NCBI GenBank assembly: GCA_963650165.1
Contig: CAVJKX010000001.1
Location: 157,078 to 221,077 of the forward strand
DNA: 64,000 nucleotides
Reading direction: 5' to 3'
Source: F23-B02 sp963650165
GTDB lineage: Bacteria > Bacillota > Clostridia > Oscillospirales > Oscillospiraceae
Shown here: positions 7,677 to 16,432 of the stretch, one piece after another
Layout of the letters: every line of letters begins with the position of its first letter
Numbering within the stretch: the first letter of the stretch is position 1
Program-made: the position numbers and the translations under genes
The notes under the pieces: model-generated
Told to the model about the DNA's origin: nothing
The model's input: only the letters and a program-made list of their open reading frames with translations
Databases searched by the model: none

Positions 7677-9059
7677 TCAGGTTTCGTAATCGTCGGCCAG
7701 GAGGTGCTCGCCTATCTTATAGACGTTGCCCGCACCGACGGTGAGGATGAGGTCGCCCGGCTGCGCCGTTTTGCGCAGGTCGCGCTCTATCTCCTCAAAG
7801 GTCTTATAAAATTTTGCGCCTTCTATCTTCTCGGCGAGGTCTGCCGAGGAGATGCCGAGAATATTCTTTTCACGGGCGGCAAATATCTCCGCTAGATACA
7901 CGACGTCCGGGCGGCGGAGCTGACGCACGAAATCGTGAAACAGCGCCATTGTCCGCGTGTAGGTGTGCGGCTGGAACACGACGATCGTGCGCTTATAGCC
8001 CAGCGACTCGACGGCGTCGAGCAGGGCCTTGAGCTCGCCCGGATGGTGGGCATAGTCGTCGTAAACGTCCGCGCCGTTAAATTTGCCCTTGAACTCAAAC
8101 CTCCTGCCCGCTCCGGAAAATCCGGCAAGGCCGTATTTGACGGCCGTGGGCTTTATGCCGAGGCATATGCAGGCAGCGGCGGCCGCGAGTGCGTTTTTGA
8201 GGTTATGAACTCCGGGAACGTGGATGCTGACGGTGTCAAACAGCTTTCCCTTGTACATGATATCGAACTTCGTCAGCGAGCCGATGCGGATAACGTTTTT
8301 CGCGTAAACGTCGGCCTTAGCCGTGAGGCCGAAGGTGACGATGTTGCGCTCCAGGCCCTTTATCGCGTCCATGGTGTTCTCATCGTCATGGTTTACGACA
8401 ACATAGCCGTCCTCCGGAACATGGCTTGCAAACTCCCGGAAGCTCTTTTTTATATCCTCAATGCCCGAGAAGAAGTCAAGATGATCCTCCTCGATATTCA
8501 GTATAACGGCAACCGTGGGGTAAAAGGACAGAAACGAATTATAATACTCGCACGACTCCATGACTATCGTATCGCCCGTACCGACCCTGTGCCCGGCCTT
8601 CAGAAGCGGCAGAGTGCCGCCTATCATAACGGTGGGGTCCTTTTCGGCCGCCATGAGGATGTGCGTGCACATGGAGGTCGTTGTCGTTTTTCCGTGCGTA
8701 CCAGAAATGCACAGGGCATTTCTGTATCCCTTCATGATCGCGCCCCAGGCCTGGGTACGCTCGAAAACCGGTATGCCCATTTCGTGCGCGCGCACGATCT
8801 CCGGGTTATCGTCATGCGCCGCCGCCGTGCGGACGACAAAATCGATTCCGTCCGTTATATTGGCAGCGTCATGGCCGATGAATATCTCTATCCCCTTCTC
8901 GCGCAGATGCGAGGTGCGCTCGCTCTCGGCAATGTCCGAGCCGCTTATTATAAGTCCCGCGTCGGAGAGCACCTCTGCCAGAGGCGACATTGAAACGCCG
9001 CCGATACCGACAAGGTGGCCTCTTTTTCCTTTTATTAAATATTCACTGAAATCCGGCAT
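7677..9059 (-). CDS. murC: UDP-N-acetylmuramate--L-alanine ligase
   Basis: ATP-dependent Mur ligase that adds L-Ala to UDP-MurNAc, the first peptide step of peptidoglycan synthesis. The N-terminal Rossmann motif HLVGIGGVSMSPLAEVL is MurC-specific. The ATP loop SGTHGKTTTT is at about residues 119-128, HLDFFSGIEDI follows, and DDYAHHPGELKALL lies in the C-terminal domain. The start at 9059 (MPDFSEYLIKG) is chosen because GGAG sits five bases upstream; a GTG 15 bases earlier overlaps that site. At 460 residues, length is normal. It heads a two-gene unit with the hydrolase. Confidence 0.95.
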   Translation of the reverse strand: MPDFSEYLIKGKRGHLVGIGGVSMSPLAEVLSDAGLIISGSDIAESERTSHLREKGIEIFIGHDAANITDGIDFVVRTAAAHDDNPEIVRAHEMGIPVFERTQAWGAIMKGYRNALCISGTHGKTTTTSMCTHILMAAEKDPTVMIGGTLPLLKAGHRVGTGDTIVMESCEYYNSFLSFYPTVAVILNIEEDHLDFFSGIEDIKKSFREFASHVPEDGYVVVNHDDENTMDAIKGLERNIVTFGLTAKADVYAKNVIRIGSLTKFDIMYKGKLFDTVSIHVPGVHNLKNALAAAAACICLGIKPTAVKYGLAGFSGAGRRFEFKGKFNGADVYDDYAHHPGELKALLDAVESLGYKRTIVVFQPHTYTRTMALFHDFVRQLRRPDVVYLAEIFAAREKNILGISSADLAEKIEGAKFYKTFEEIERDLRKTAQPGDLILTVGAGNVYKIGEHLLADDYET

Positions 9060-9221
9060 AAATTCTCCAATCACGTTTAATGTCTGTATCTGTTAACAAA
9101 TTGATGTTGATGTTGCTTTCGGCAAATGATATTATAATACCGTAAGGTCAAGTTTACAAGAATTAATATTTTAGTACCGTGTACATATATTGCATATCAT
9201 ACATACTGGAGCTTGATGATA

Positions 9222-10415
9222 ATGCCTAAAATCAATCCTCCCAAATATGTGAGGCAGATACTGTTCCGTTTGCAGTCCAGGGGGCATCTTGCCTATCTCG
9301 TCGGCGGCTGCGTGCGCGACATTATTATGGAGATAACGCCGCAGGACTGGGATATATGCACGAGCGCCCTGCCCGAGGAGGTGCTCGAGCTCTTCCCCGG
9401 CTCACGGCCCACCGGCCTGCGTCACGGAACGGTAACGGTCGTTATCGGCAGCAAAAGCGCCGAGGTGACCACCTTCCGCACGGAGGGCGACTACCGCGAT
9501 CACCGCAGGCCCGATTCCGTCACCTTCGTATCCGATCTCATAAGCGACCTCGGGCGGCGCGACTTCACGATGAACTCCATAGCGCTCTCGGCCGACGGTA
9601 TGCCTGCCGATCCCTTTGACGGCGTGAGCGATATAAGAAACCGCTGCATCCGCTGCGTGGGAGATCCGAAGCAGCGCTTTACTGAGGACGCTCTGCGCAT
9701 GTTCCGCGCACTGCGCTTTTCCGCAAGGCTCGGCTTTACAATAGAATATAACACTTTAAGCGCCATAGAGGAGTGCGCTCCCCTTGCGTCGGAGCTTTCG
9801 CCCGAGAGGGTCCGCGACGAGGTCGAAAAGATACTGCTCACGACGCGTCCGGAAACGATGAGCGCCGCAATAAGCTTCGGGCTTATGAAAAACTATATCA
9901 GCGGCTCGGGCTGGAAGATGCCCAACTTTGCCGATATAGCGAATTTGCCGCGCAAGCCGCTCACGCGCTGGGTCGCATTCAGTATCATGCTCCGCAAATA
10001 CGGTTATATTCCCTCCGCTTCCGAATTTCTCAGGCAGCTGCGCCTCGACGGACGCACGATTCGCTGCTGCACCGACGCCGATGTGCTCGTCAGCACCGAT
10101 CCGCCGACAGACAGTCTCGGCTGGAAGAGAATGCTCAACCGCTACGGGGTGGACACCGTCACCTGTGCCGTGCAGGCCTATGCCGTGATAACGGGCATCG
10201 ACTGCGAAAAGGAGCTCAGAGCCGTGCTCAAAAGCGGAGAATGCTTTTCGCTGCGGCATCTTGCCGTAACGGGCGACGATCTGCTCTCGCTCGGGCTAAA
10301 AGGGCCGGAGCTCGGCGAAATGCTGAAGTTCCTGCTGGACTATGTTATGGAATATCCCGATAATAATAAACGTGAGATTTTGCTTGAGCTTGCAAAATAT
10401 TCGGAGGAGAGCTGA
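9222..10415 (+). CDS. cca: CCA tRNA nucleotidyltransferase / poly(A) polymerase family
   Basis: Class II nucleotidyltransferase that adds or repairs the 3' CCA of tRNA. The head domain shows YLVGGCVRDIIMEITPQDWDI (the GG-x-VRD and DxD metal site), then GLRHGTVTVVI, RRDFTMNSIAL, DPFDG and the ALRMFRALRFSARLGFTIE body motif. No HD phosphohydrolase domain is evident. Several starts are close together: TTG 9213, ATG 9216 and ATG 9222. CTGGAG at 9206-9211 fits 9222 best by spacing. The stop overlaps the next gene by one base (TGATG), so the two are translationally coupled. Confidence 0.93.
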   Translation: MPKINPPKYVRQILFRLQSRGHLAYLVGGCVRDIIMEITPQDWDICTSALPEEVLELFPGSRPTGLRHGTVTVVIGSKSAEVTTFRTEGDYRDHRRPDSVTFVSDLISDLGRRDFTMNSIALSADGMPADPFDGVSDIRNRCIRCVGDPKQRFTEDALRMFRALRFSARLGFTIEYNTLSAIEECAPLASELSPERVRDEVEKILLTTRPETMSAAISFGLMKNYISGSGWKMPNFADIANLPRKPLTRWVAFSIMLRKYGYIPSASEFLRQLRLDGRTIRCCTDADVLVSTDPPTDSLGWKRMLNRYGVDTVTCAVQAYAVITGIDCEKELRAVLKSGECFSLRHLAVTGDDLLSLGLKGPELGEMLKFLLDYVMEYPDNNKREILLELAKYSEES

Positions 10416-10987
10416 TGGATAGGGCTATGGAAGAGCTGCGGGACAAATGTCTCGGCTGCAGCGCCTGTGAGCTCGGCAGAACGCGCACGAAGCTCGTTTT
10501 CGGTGACGGCAATCCCGAGGCCAGGGTCATGCTCGTCGGCGAAGGTCCGGGAGAGCAGGAGGATATTCAGGGCCTGCCGTTCGTCGGCCGCGCGGGTAAG
10601 CTGCTTGACGATATGCTGAAAATGATCGACCTTGACCGCACTAAGGTTTACATCGCAAACATCGTAAAATGCCGCCCGCCGCACAACCGCGATCCCCTGC
10701 CGGAGGAGCGCACGGCATGCCTGCCGTGGCTGCGGCAGCAGATAGATACGGTCGATCCCGAGATCATAATATGCCTCGGGCGCATCGCCGCTACCTCGCT
10801 TATTGACGAGGACTTCCGTATAACGCGGCAGCACGGTCAGTGGTTCGACGTTGACGGAAGGCGCTGCCTTGCCATATACCATCCCTCCGCCCTGCTGCGC
10901 GACGTTTCAAAGCGTCCCGACACCTTCACGGATCTCAGGGAGATACGCAGCGAGATCCGCAGGCTCTGCCCGGAGGTATACGGATGA
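10415..10987 (+). CDS. Family 4 (Fe-S) uracil-DNA glycosylase
   Basis: DNA repair enzyme that removes uracil from DNA. The 190-residue protein carries the four cluster cysteines of family 4: C12 and C15 in CLGC, C86 in VKCRPP, and C102 in TACLPW. The active-site motif VGEGPGEQEDIQGLPFVGRAG and the late HPSALLR motif are both intact. Older annotations call this family phage SPO1 DNA polymerase-related protein. It is coupled to cca by a one-base overlap and to the downstream acetyltransferase by ATGA. Confidence 0.94.
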   Translation: MDRAMEELRDKCLGCSACELGRTRTKLVFGDGNPEARVMLVGEGPGEQEDIQGLPFVGRAGKLLDDMLKMIDLDRTKVYIANIVKCRPPHNRDPLPEERTACLPWLRQQIDTVDPEIIICLGRIAATSLIDEDFRITRQHGQWFDVDGRRCLAIYHPSALLRDVSKRPDTFTDLREIRSEIRRLCPEVYG

Positions 10988-11787
10988 TCTGCGATATCAG
11001 AGAATATAAAAAGGACGATATCGGCGCTTTAAAAGCGCTGTGGTGCGGGGTCTTCGGCGATCCTCCGGAGCTAACGGACAGCTTTTTTGAGCTGCTGCCG
11101 TCAATGGGCACGGGCTTTGCCGCAGAGCTTGACGGCGAGATTTTCGGCGCTGCATATGTGCTGGATGCGTTTCTGCACCTGCCGGACAACTCAACCAAAA
11201 AGCTTGCGTATATATATGCCGTAGCCGTGGACGAAACGCTGCGCGGTCAGGGTCTCGGCGCGGAGCTTACGAGGGCATGCATGCGCCATGCCTGGGAATA
11301 CTCGGCCGACATCTGCTGCACACTTCCGGCGGAGGACTCGCTTTATGCCTGGTACGAAAGCCGCTGCGGACTTGCGGCAGCAAGCTTCTGCCGCAGTGAA
11401 ACCGTCTCAGCAGGTGAAAGGCTGCCAGACATAAGGCGGCTTAATGCCGACGAATACGGCTTTCAGCGCGAGGATATACTCAAGGGGACGGCGCACGTCG
11501 GCTTTTACTACGGCTATCTGCGCTTTCAGGAGGAGATATTCACCTCCTCCGGAGGCGGATTTTTTGAGTATGGGGGCGGCATTGCCTGCGGCTATGTTGA
11601 AAACGGAACGCTGTATATAAAGGAAGCACTGCGCGACGTGCCGGAATTTATCCCCGCTCTGTGCTCCCTGCTCGGCGCGAAAAAAGCCGTAATAAGGCGC
11701 GCCTGCGCCGACGGCGAGCGCTATATCGCGGCCTATCGGAAGGCAGACTTTCCGCCGGACACGGTGTGGAATTTGACATTGGACTGA
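10984..11787 (+). CDS. GNAT-family N-acetyltransferase
   Basis: Predicted acetyl-CoA-dependent acetyltransferase, 267 residues. The GNAT core occupies roughly residues 1-125, with YIYAVAVDETLRGQGLGAEL as the acetyl-CoA pyrophosphate loop (R/Q-x-x-G-x-G/A). The C-terminal half is unlike small GNATs and may be a second, degenerate GNAT or SCP2-like domain, as in Eis-type proteins; this is uncertain. It overlaps the glycosylase by four bases and ends the cca operon at a terminator that begins in its stop codon. The acceptor is unknown. Confidence 0.8.
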   Translation: MICDIREYKKDDIGALKALWCGVFGDPPELTDSFFELLPSMGTGFAAELDGEIFGAAYVLDAFLHLPDNSTKKLAYIYAVAVDETLRGQGLGAELTRACMRHAWEYSADICCTLPAEDSLYAWYESRCGLAAASFCRSETVSAGERLPDIRRLNADEYGFQREDILKGTAHVGFYYGYLRFQEEIFTSSGGGFFEYGGGIACGYVENGTLYIKEALRDVPEFIPALCSLLGAKKAVIRRACADGERYIAAYRKADFPPDTVWNLTLD

Positions 11788-11812
11788 AAAAGACGCTCCG
11801 GCGTCTTTTTTA
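11787..11812 (+). terminator. Terminator of the cca operon
   Basis: AAAAAGACGC-TCCG-GCGTCTTTTT followed by more T, starting at the last base of the stop codon. Confidence 0.9.
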
Positions 11813-11944
11813 TTTTGCCGAAAAATTGCCGTTTGCTTCCGAATTGAACGGAAATACGCGCAATTTATAGTTTAAATTTTATCACGCATTTTGAAAAAAC
11901 CTTGATATTCCTATGTTTTTCGGAATATGCCCAAATTTCTGATG

Positions 11945-11973
11945 TTGACAATCATACGCAGTTGCATTAAAAT
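11945..11973 (+). promoter_or_regulatory. Strong sigma-A promoter of nfnAB
   Basis: TTGACA (11945-11950), a 17-base spacer and TAAAAT (11968-11973). The ATG is about 45 bases past the expected start. This near-consensus promoter fits the strongly biased codon usage of the two genes. Confidence 0.85.
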
Positions 11974-12024
11974 AATTTTTGCTGCAAATAACTTAAGAAA
12001 TCTATAATGATAAGAGGTAATAAG

Positions 12025-12891
12025 ATGTATAAAGTCGTACAAAAAAGATTTCTGAACGATGCAAAAACCATTTGCCTGTTCGAGATCGAAGCTCCTCTGG
12101 TCGCTCGCCACGCCCAGGCAGGTCAGTTCGTCATCTTCCGTCTTGATGAGCAGGGAGAGCGCACTCCTGTTTCCGTCGCGGGCTACGACCGCGAGAAGGG
12201 CACCGTTACCGTTATGGTGCAGGCTGCCGGCCGTACAACCAAGATGCTGCACACCGTGCAGGAGGGCGATTATATCACCGACTTCGTCGGCCCCCTCGGC
12301 AAGGCTACCGAGATGGACGGCCTGAAGAAGGTCTGCGTCGTCGGCGGCGGCGTCGGCTGCGCCATTGCATACCCCATCGCCAAGGAAATGCACGCAAAGG
12401 GTATTGACGTTACCTTCATCGCGGGCTTCAGAAGCGCCGACATCGTCATCCTGAAGGACGAGCTCAAGGCCGCTTCCGACAAGCTCATCATGTGCACCGA
12501 CGACGGCTCCTACGGTGAAAAGGGCTTCACCACCCAGTACCTCCAGCAGGAGATCGAAGCCAACATCAAGGATGGCAAGCCCCAGTTTGACCGCGTTATC
12601 GCGATCGGCCCGGACATCATGATGAAGTTCCTCGCCGAGGTAACCCGCCCCTACGGCATCAAGACCATCATCTCCCTCGACCCGATCATGGTCGACGGCA
12701 CCGGCATGTGCGGCGGCTGCCGCGTCATTGTCGGCGGCGAGACCAAGTTTGCCTGCGTTGACGGTCCCGACTTCGACGCGCACGAGGTCGATTTCGACTC
12801 TCTGATAAAGCGCGCGGCATTCTACAAAGAGGAGCAGGACGAAGCAGCAAAGCACATCTGCAATATGACCGGAGGTAAACGTAATGGCTAA
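12025..12891 (+). CDS. nfnA: Ferredoxin-NADP+ reductase subunit alpha, NfnA-type
   Basis: Small subunit of the electron-bifurcating NADH-dependent reduced ferredoxin:NADP+ oxidoreductase, or of a related sulfide dehydrogenase/ferredoxin reductase. FAD-binding and NAD-binding domains of the ferredoxin reductase fold are seen, with ERTPVSVAGYD near residue 52, VCVVGGGVGCAIAYPIAKEM for the nucleotide, and a late CGGCRV cluster region followed by FACVDGPDFDAHEVD. The start at 12025 (MYKVVQKRF) follows AGAGG by seven bases; an ATG at 12007 is less likely. It overlaps nfnB by 8 bases. Codon use indicates high expression. Confidence 0.9.
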   Translation: MYKVVQKRFLNDAKTICLFEIEAPLVARHAQAGQFVIFRLDEQGERTPVSVAGYDREKGTVTVMVQAAGRTTKMLHTVQEGDYITDFVGPLGKATEMDGLKKVCVVGGGVGCAIAYPIAKEMHAKGIDVTFIAGFRSADIVILKDELKAASDKLIMCTDDGSYGEKGFTTQYLQQEIEANIKDGKPQFDRVIAIGPDIMMKFLAEVTRPYGIKTIISLDPIMVDGTGMCGGCRVIVGGETKFACVDGPDFDAHEVDFDSLIKRAAFYKEEQDEAAKHICNMTGGKRNG

Positions 12892-14275
12892 TATGAGAAT
12901 GGATAAAAACCCGATGCCCGAGCAGGACCCCGCAGTCCGTGCCGGCAACTTTGAGGAGGTCGCCCTCGGCTACACTCCCGAGATGGCAATGGACGAGGCA
13001 AAGCGCTGCCTCAACTGCCACAACATGCCCTGCCGCAGCGGCTGCCCCGTTTCGGTACGCATCCCCGAATTCATCGCCAAGGTCGCAGAGGGCGACTTTG
13101 ACGCGGCATATGAGATCATAACCTCCACCAACTCCCTGCCCGCCGTCTGCGGCCGTGTCTGCCCGCAGGAAAAGCAGTGCGAGAGCAAGTGCGTCCGCGG
13201 CATCAAGGGCGAGAGCGTCGGCATCGGCCGCCTCGAGCGTTTTGTCGCAGACTACCACATGAACAAGGAAGTTAAGGACGAGATCAAGGTCCCCGAGTCC
13301 AACGGTCACCGCATAGCGATCGTCGGCTCCGGCCCCGCCTCCCTCACCTGCGCCGGCGACCTGCGCAAGCTCGGCTACGACGTCACCATCTTCGAGGCCT
13401 TCCACAAGTCCGGCGGTGTTCTGGTCTACGGTATCCCCCAGTTCCGTCTGCCGAAGGACATCGTTGCCGCCGAGATCGAAAACCTCAAGGCAATGGGCGT
13501 CAAGATAATCAACAACGCCATCATCGGCAAGTCCGAGACCGTTGACGAGCTGTTTGAGGACGGCTTTGAGGCCGTGTTCATCGGCTCCGGCGCCGGCCTG
13601 CCCCAGTTCCTGCACATTCCCGGCGAGAACCTGCTCGGCGTATACTCCGCCAATGAGCTTCTCACCCGTGTAAACCTCATGAAGGCCTATCGCGACGACT
13701 ACGATACGCCGATAAAGCACTTCCACAACGTCTGCATCGTCGGCGCAGGCAACGTCGCAATGGACGCAGCCCGCGTCTCCAAGCGTCTGGGCGCAGAGCA
13801 CGTCTACATCACCTACCGCCGCAGCCGCGACGAGATGAGCGCCCGTAAGGAAGAGGTCGAGCACGCGGAGGCAGAGGGCATTGAGTTCAACATGCTCAAT
13901 AACCCCGTCGCCATCCACGCCGGCGAGGACGGTCATGTGACCGGCATCGAGCTTCAGAGACAGGAGCTCGGCGAGCCCGACGAAAAGGGCAAGAGAAGAC
14001 CCGTTCCCGTCGAGGGCTCGAACTGGATACTCGACGTTGACACCGTTGTCATCGCAATCGGCACCAGCCCCAACCCCCTGATCCGCAACACCACCAATGG
14101 TCTGACCTTCACCCGCAAGGGCGGCATAGAGGCCACCGAGGGCGGCGCCACCGCACGCGAGGGCGTGTTTGCAGGCGGCGACGCGGTCACGGGCGCAGCT
14201 ACCGTCATCCTCGCAATGGGCGCAGGCAAAACCGGCGCAAAGAGCATTGACGAGTACATAAAGAGTAAGAAATAA
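12884..14275 (+). CDS. nfnB: NfnB-type large subunit (GltA-like, NADPH-dependent)
   Basis: Large subunit of the NfnAB transhydrogenase, homologous to the small subunit of glutamate synthase. The N-terminal [4Fe-4S] domain shows KRCLNCHNMPCRSGCPV and CGRVCPQEKQCESKCVRG. The first dinucleotide fold is RIAIVGSGPASLTCAGDL and the second VCIVGAGNVAMDAARVS, and the protein closes with FAGGDAVTGAATVILAMGAGKTGA. GGAGG lies eight bases before ATG. With no glutamate synthase large subunit nearby and nfnA directly upstream, the transhydrogenase role is favoured over glutamate synthesis: it would balance NADH, NADPH and ferredoxin in a fermenter. Confidence 0.9.
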   Translation: MANMRMDKNPMPEQDPAVRAGNFEEVALGYTPEMAMDEAKRCLNCHNMPCRSGCPVSVRIPEFIAKVAEGDFDAAYEIITSTNSLPAVCGRVCPQEKQCESKCVRGIKGESVGIGRLERFVADYHMNKEVKDEIKVPESNGHRIAIVGSGPASLTCAGDLRKLGYDVTIFEAFHKSGGVLVYGIPQFRLPKDIVAAEIENLKAMGVKIINNAIIGKSETVDELFEDGFEAVFIGSGAGLPQFLHIPGENLLGVYSANELLTRVNLMKAYRDDYDTPIKHFHNVCIVGAGNVAMDAARVSKRLGAEHVYITYRRSRDEMSARKEEVEHAEAEGIEFNMLNNPVAIHAGEDGHVTGIELQRQELGEPDEKGKRRPVPVEGSNWILDVDTVVIAIGTSPNPLIRNTTNGLTFTRKGGIEATEGGATAREGVFAGGDAVTGAATVILAMGAGKTGAKSIDEYIKSKK

Positions 14276-14292
14276 ACAGTTGAAAAAGCAGG

Positions 14293-14328
14293 CACGCACC
14301 GATGCAATCGCGCCGGTGCGTGTTTCTT
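14293..14328 (+). terminator. Terminator of nfnAB
   Basis: CACGCACCG and CGGTGCGTG form a 9-base stem with a 12-base loop, followed by TTTCTTTG, 17 bases past the nfnB stop. Confidence 0.75.
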
Positions 14329-14423
14329 TGTGTATTTACGGGCAATTCATGTAAAATTTGTCCATATATGCTTGCCTCTCGGGAAAAAATGCCGAAATTA
14401 TTAATATTTTTGCACTTGGGGTA

Positions 14424-14452
14424 TTGCATTTTAATTTCAACTGCCGTAAAAT
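14424..14452 (+). promoter_or_regulatory. Promoter of the GntR/FCD regulator
   Basis: TTGCAT (14424-14429), 17 bases, TAAAAT (14447-14452). A short dyad (CTCAC..GTGAG, near 14469-14485) downstream of it could be an operator, since GntR proteins are often autoregulated. Confidence 0.65.
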
Positions 14453-14529
14453 AACGAATGGATTTGAGCTCACTTTTTGTGTGAGATATTGTTTTTTGCT
14501 TTTAATCAGACACGGAAGGATTGATTTCA

Positions 14530-15276
14530 TTGAAGCGTGATCAGTTTCAGGTATACCTTGACGCAAACCCGAGCGCGAAGCTGCGCGACATCGTTTCGCA
14601 GATGCTTTATGACGAGATCGTCTCGCTGTGCATAGCGCCGGGAACAAAGCTCAACGTCAACAGCATTGCCTCGGCTCTCGGCATATCCCGCACCCCCGTG
14701 GCGGAGGCGATAATGAACCTTTGCGAGCAGGGCTTTGTCATATCCCGTCCCGATACGAGCGGTTTCTTCGTCATCGACCTGAGCCTGCGCGATATGATAG
14801 ATCTTTACGATGTGCGCGCCGCCATCGAATGTGAGGCCGCCGCCCTGTGCACGGAGCGCGCAGACAGCGGCACGGTAAACGAGCTTGACAGGCTTGCAAA
14901 CGACTTTGCCGACTGCGTGATACGCAAGGACTATGACGGCATGATCGCAACGGATATGCCCTTCCACGGTCTGATTGTCGAGTCCTGCGGCAACAAGTAT
15001 GTTCAGAAGTGCTACAAGATGCTGCTGCCGAATCTGACGATGTATCAGTCCTCGATGATAAAATTCATCAGCAACTCCGAGGATAACCCCTGGTCACCGA
15101 GCGTTATATACAACCACGTTGCCGTCGTCGAGGCGATAAAAATGCACATTCCCGACCTTGCGAAGCAGGCAATGGCCGATCATGTGCAGTCAAGCCTCAA
15201 CTTCACCATGTTCTCCGGCGGCGGAGCAGACCCCTTCACCTCGGTGAGGAAACCGAAGCAGAGCAAAAAAATATAA
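14530..15276 (+). CDS. GntR-family transcriptional regulator, FCD subfamily
   Basis: DNA-binding regulator of about 248 residues. The winged helix spans residues 20-80 (LRDIVSQMLYDEIVSL...NSIASALGISRTPVAEAIMNL). The all-helical FCD ligand domain follows, with DLYDVRAAIECEAAALC, a probable metal-ligand set around DMPFHGLIVESCGN, and a late HVAVVEAI histidine. The best start is TTG 14530: GGAAGGA ends at 14520, nine bases away, while the upstream TTG at 14521 touches it. FCD regulators usually sense small organic acids. The target is not evident; the neighbouring nfnAB has its own promoter. Confidence 0.85.
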   Translation: MKRDQFQVYLDANPSAKLRDIVSQMLYDEIVSLCIAPGTKLNVNSIASALGISRTPVAEAIMNLCEQGFVISRPDTSGFFVIDLSLRDMIDLYDVRAAIECEAAALCTERADSGTVNELDRLANDFADCVIRKDYDGMIATDMPFHGLIVESCGNKYVQKCYKMLLPNLTMYQSSMIKFISNSEDNPWSPSVIYNHVAVVEAIKMHIPDLAKQAMADHVQSSLNFTMFSGGGADPFTSVRKPKQSKKI

Positions 15277-15285
15277 ATACGCAGT

Positions 15286-15320
15286 CACCCTCCGGCCTTT
15301 CCGACCGGAGGGTGGTTTTT
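15286..15320. terminator. Bidirectional terminator
   Basis: CACCCTCCGG and CCGGAGGGTG stem followed by GTTTTTT, between convergent genes (GntR regulator on plus, DHHW protein on minus). Confidence 0.88.
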
Positions 15321-16423
15321 TATCCGAGCGTCTTTGCCAGTGCCGTGTCGGAGGCAAGGTTCGGAATATTATAGAGGAAAAGCACCTGCGTTATGCCGTT
15401 TTCGGTGATATAGTCCGAGACGGAGTCCTTGAAAAAGCGCAGGTCTATAAGATGCGTTTCGGCGTAATCGTCGATAACGAACTGGGCAAAGCAGTTTGCG
15501 TAGGAGTCCTTTATGATGAGGAGCTTCCCCTCGCCTTCCCCGCCGACGACGGTGACGGACTGGTTTGAATTCAGAAACGCCGCGTACTGATCCTTTCCGC
15601 TGAGATACTTGCGCTCGTAGATGCTGTCGGTAACATAGCTGCCGCCGTTGTAGCTTACGCTGTGAGAAAGCGTTTTGTAATAGGCGGTGATCGTGTCATA
15701 AGCCGCAAAAGGCGCGTTTACCTTGTTGTAGCTCGTGCCGCGGAAGTTATCGCACAGGGTCTGAGTCTGCCATGCGGACACGGGCTCGGGCGTCTTTCCC
15801 TGAGAGCGCATCCACGCGGCATAGCAGTAATATGCGCCGAGGCTCGTGTAGTGGTGATCGGTTTTGTAATAGATATACTCGTCCTTATGCGAAGAGAGAG
15901 CATCGAACACATTGACGGTATCAATCCCCAGCGCCTTTGCCTGATTGTAAAGTGCTTTCTGATCAAGGTTCGGCGCATAGGCCGGCAGCTTGTCGGACAG
16001 TATCTGCGCCGCCGTGGGCACCGGCATGAGCTGCACCGGAACGCTCAGCTTATCCGCAAAGTGCTTTATAGCCTCAAGGTTTGCCTGATACTGCTTCTTG
16101 TCATAGCCTGTGAAGGCGTCAATAAGATACGAGTCCTTGCCGAAGTAGACATTTGATATCTCGGTCTTGCCGCTTACGCGCTCAACGAGCGTTTTTACCG
16201 TTATCCACTTATCGCGCAGCGGGAACTGGTCGGCGAGATATTTCTCGACCTGCGTGCTCATTTTGCCGCTCGGGAAATCTGCGACGGATATCGCGTCCTT
16301 CTGCGTGAGCGTGCGCTTTTCGCTTTCGGAATAGTACCTGTCCGGCACAAGAATGCCCGCGAGGACGCCTGCGGCCAAAAGCAGGCAGAAAAGCGATGTT
16401 ATAAGTTTATTCCGCATATTCAC
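15320..16423 (-). CDS. DHHW-family, AlgX/AlgJ-like surface O-acylation protein
   Basis: Membrane-anchored extracytoplasmic protein of 367 residues with one N-terminal hydrophobic segment (residues 7-26). The SGNH-like catalytic elements are visible: YKTDHHYTSLGAYY supplies the Asp/His pair, and IIKDSYANCFAQF supplies the probable nucleophilic Ser. This family works with MBOAT proteins to transfer acyl groups onto exopolysaccharide or cell-wall glycans, by analogy with alginate AlgJ/AlgX. The gene lies 9 bases downstream of the MBOAT gene and is the last gene of the operon started by the DUF4358 lipoprotein. The substrate glycan is unknown. Confidence 0.85.
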   Translation of the reverse strand: MNMRNKLITSLFCLLLAAGVLAGILVPDRYYSESEKRTLTQKDAISVADFPSGKMSTQVEKYLADQFPLRDKWITVKTLVERVSGKTEISNVYFGKDSYLIDAFTGYDKKQYQANLEAIKHFADKLSVPVQLMPVPTAAQILSDKLPAYAPNLDQKALYNQAKALGIDTVNVFDALSSHKDEYIYYKTDHHYTSLGAYYCYAAWMRSQGKTPEPVSAWQTQTLCDNFRGTSYNKVNAPFAAYDTITAYYKTLSHSVSYNGGSYVTDSIYERKYLSGKDQYAAFLNSNQSVTVVGGEGEGKLLIIKDSYANCFAQFVIDDYAETHLIDLRFFKDSVSDYITENGITQVLFLYNIPNLASDTALAKTLG

Positions 16424-16432
16424 TCACCTTTA

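Noticed and set aside
9075..9221. Promoter of cca with TATAAT near 9131
   Set aside because: No -35 at usual spacing could be fixed, so no feature was listed.
10984..12024. Possible second gene between the GNAT gene and nfnA
   Set aside because: The gap is filled by a terminator, AT-rich sequence and a strong promoter; short frames there lack ribosome sites.
12725..14299. 524-codon open frame on the minus strand
   Set aside because: Antisense shadow of nfnB caused by its biased codons; no ribosome site and a low-complexity Ala/Gly/Val/Asp protein.
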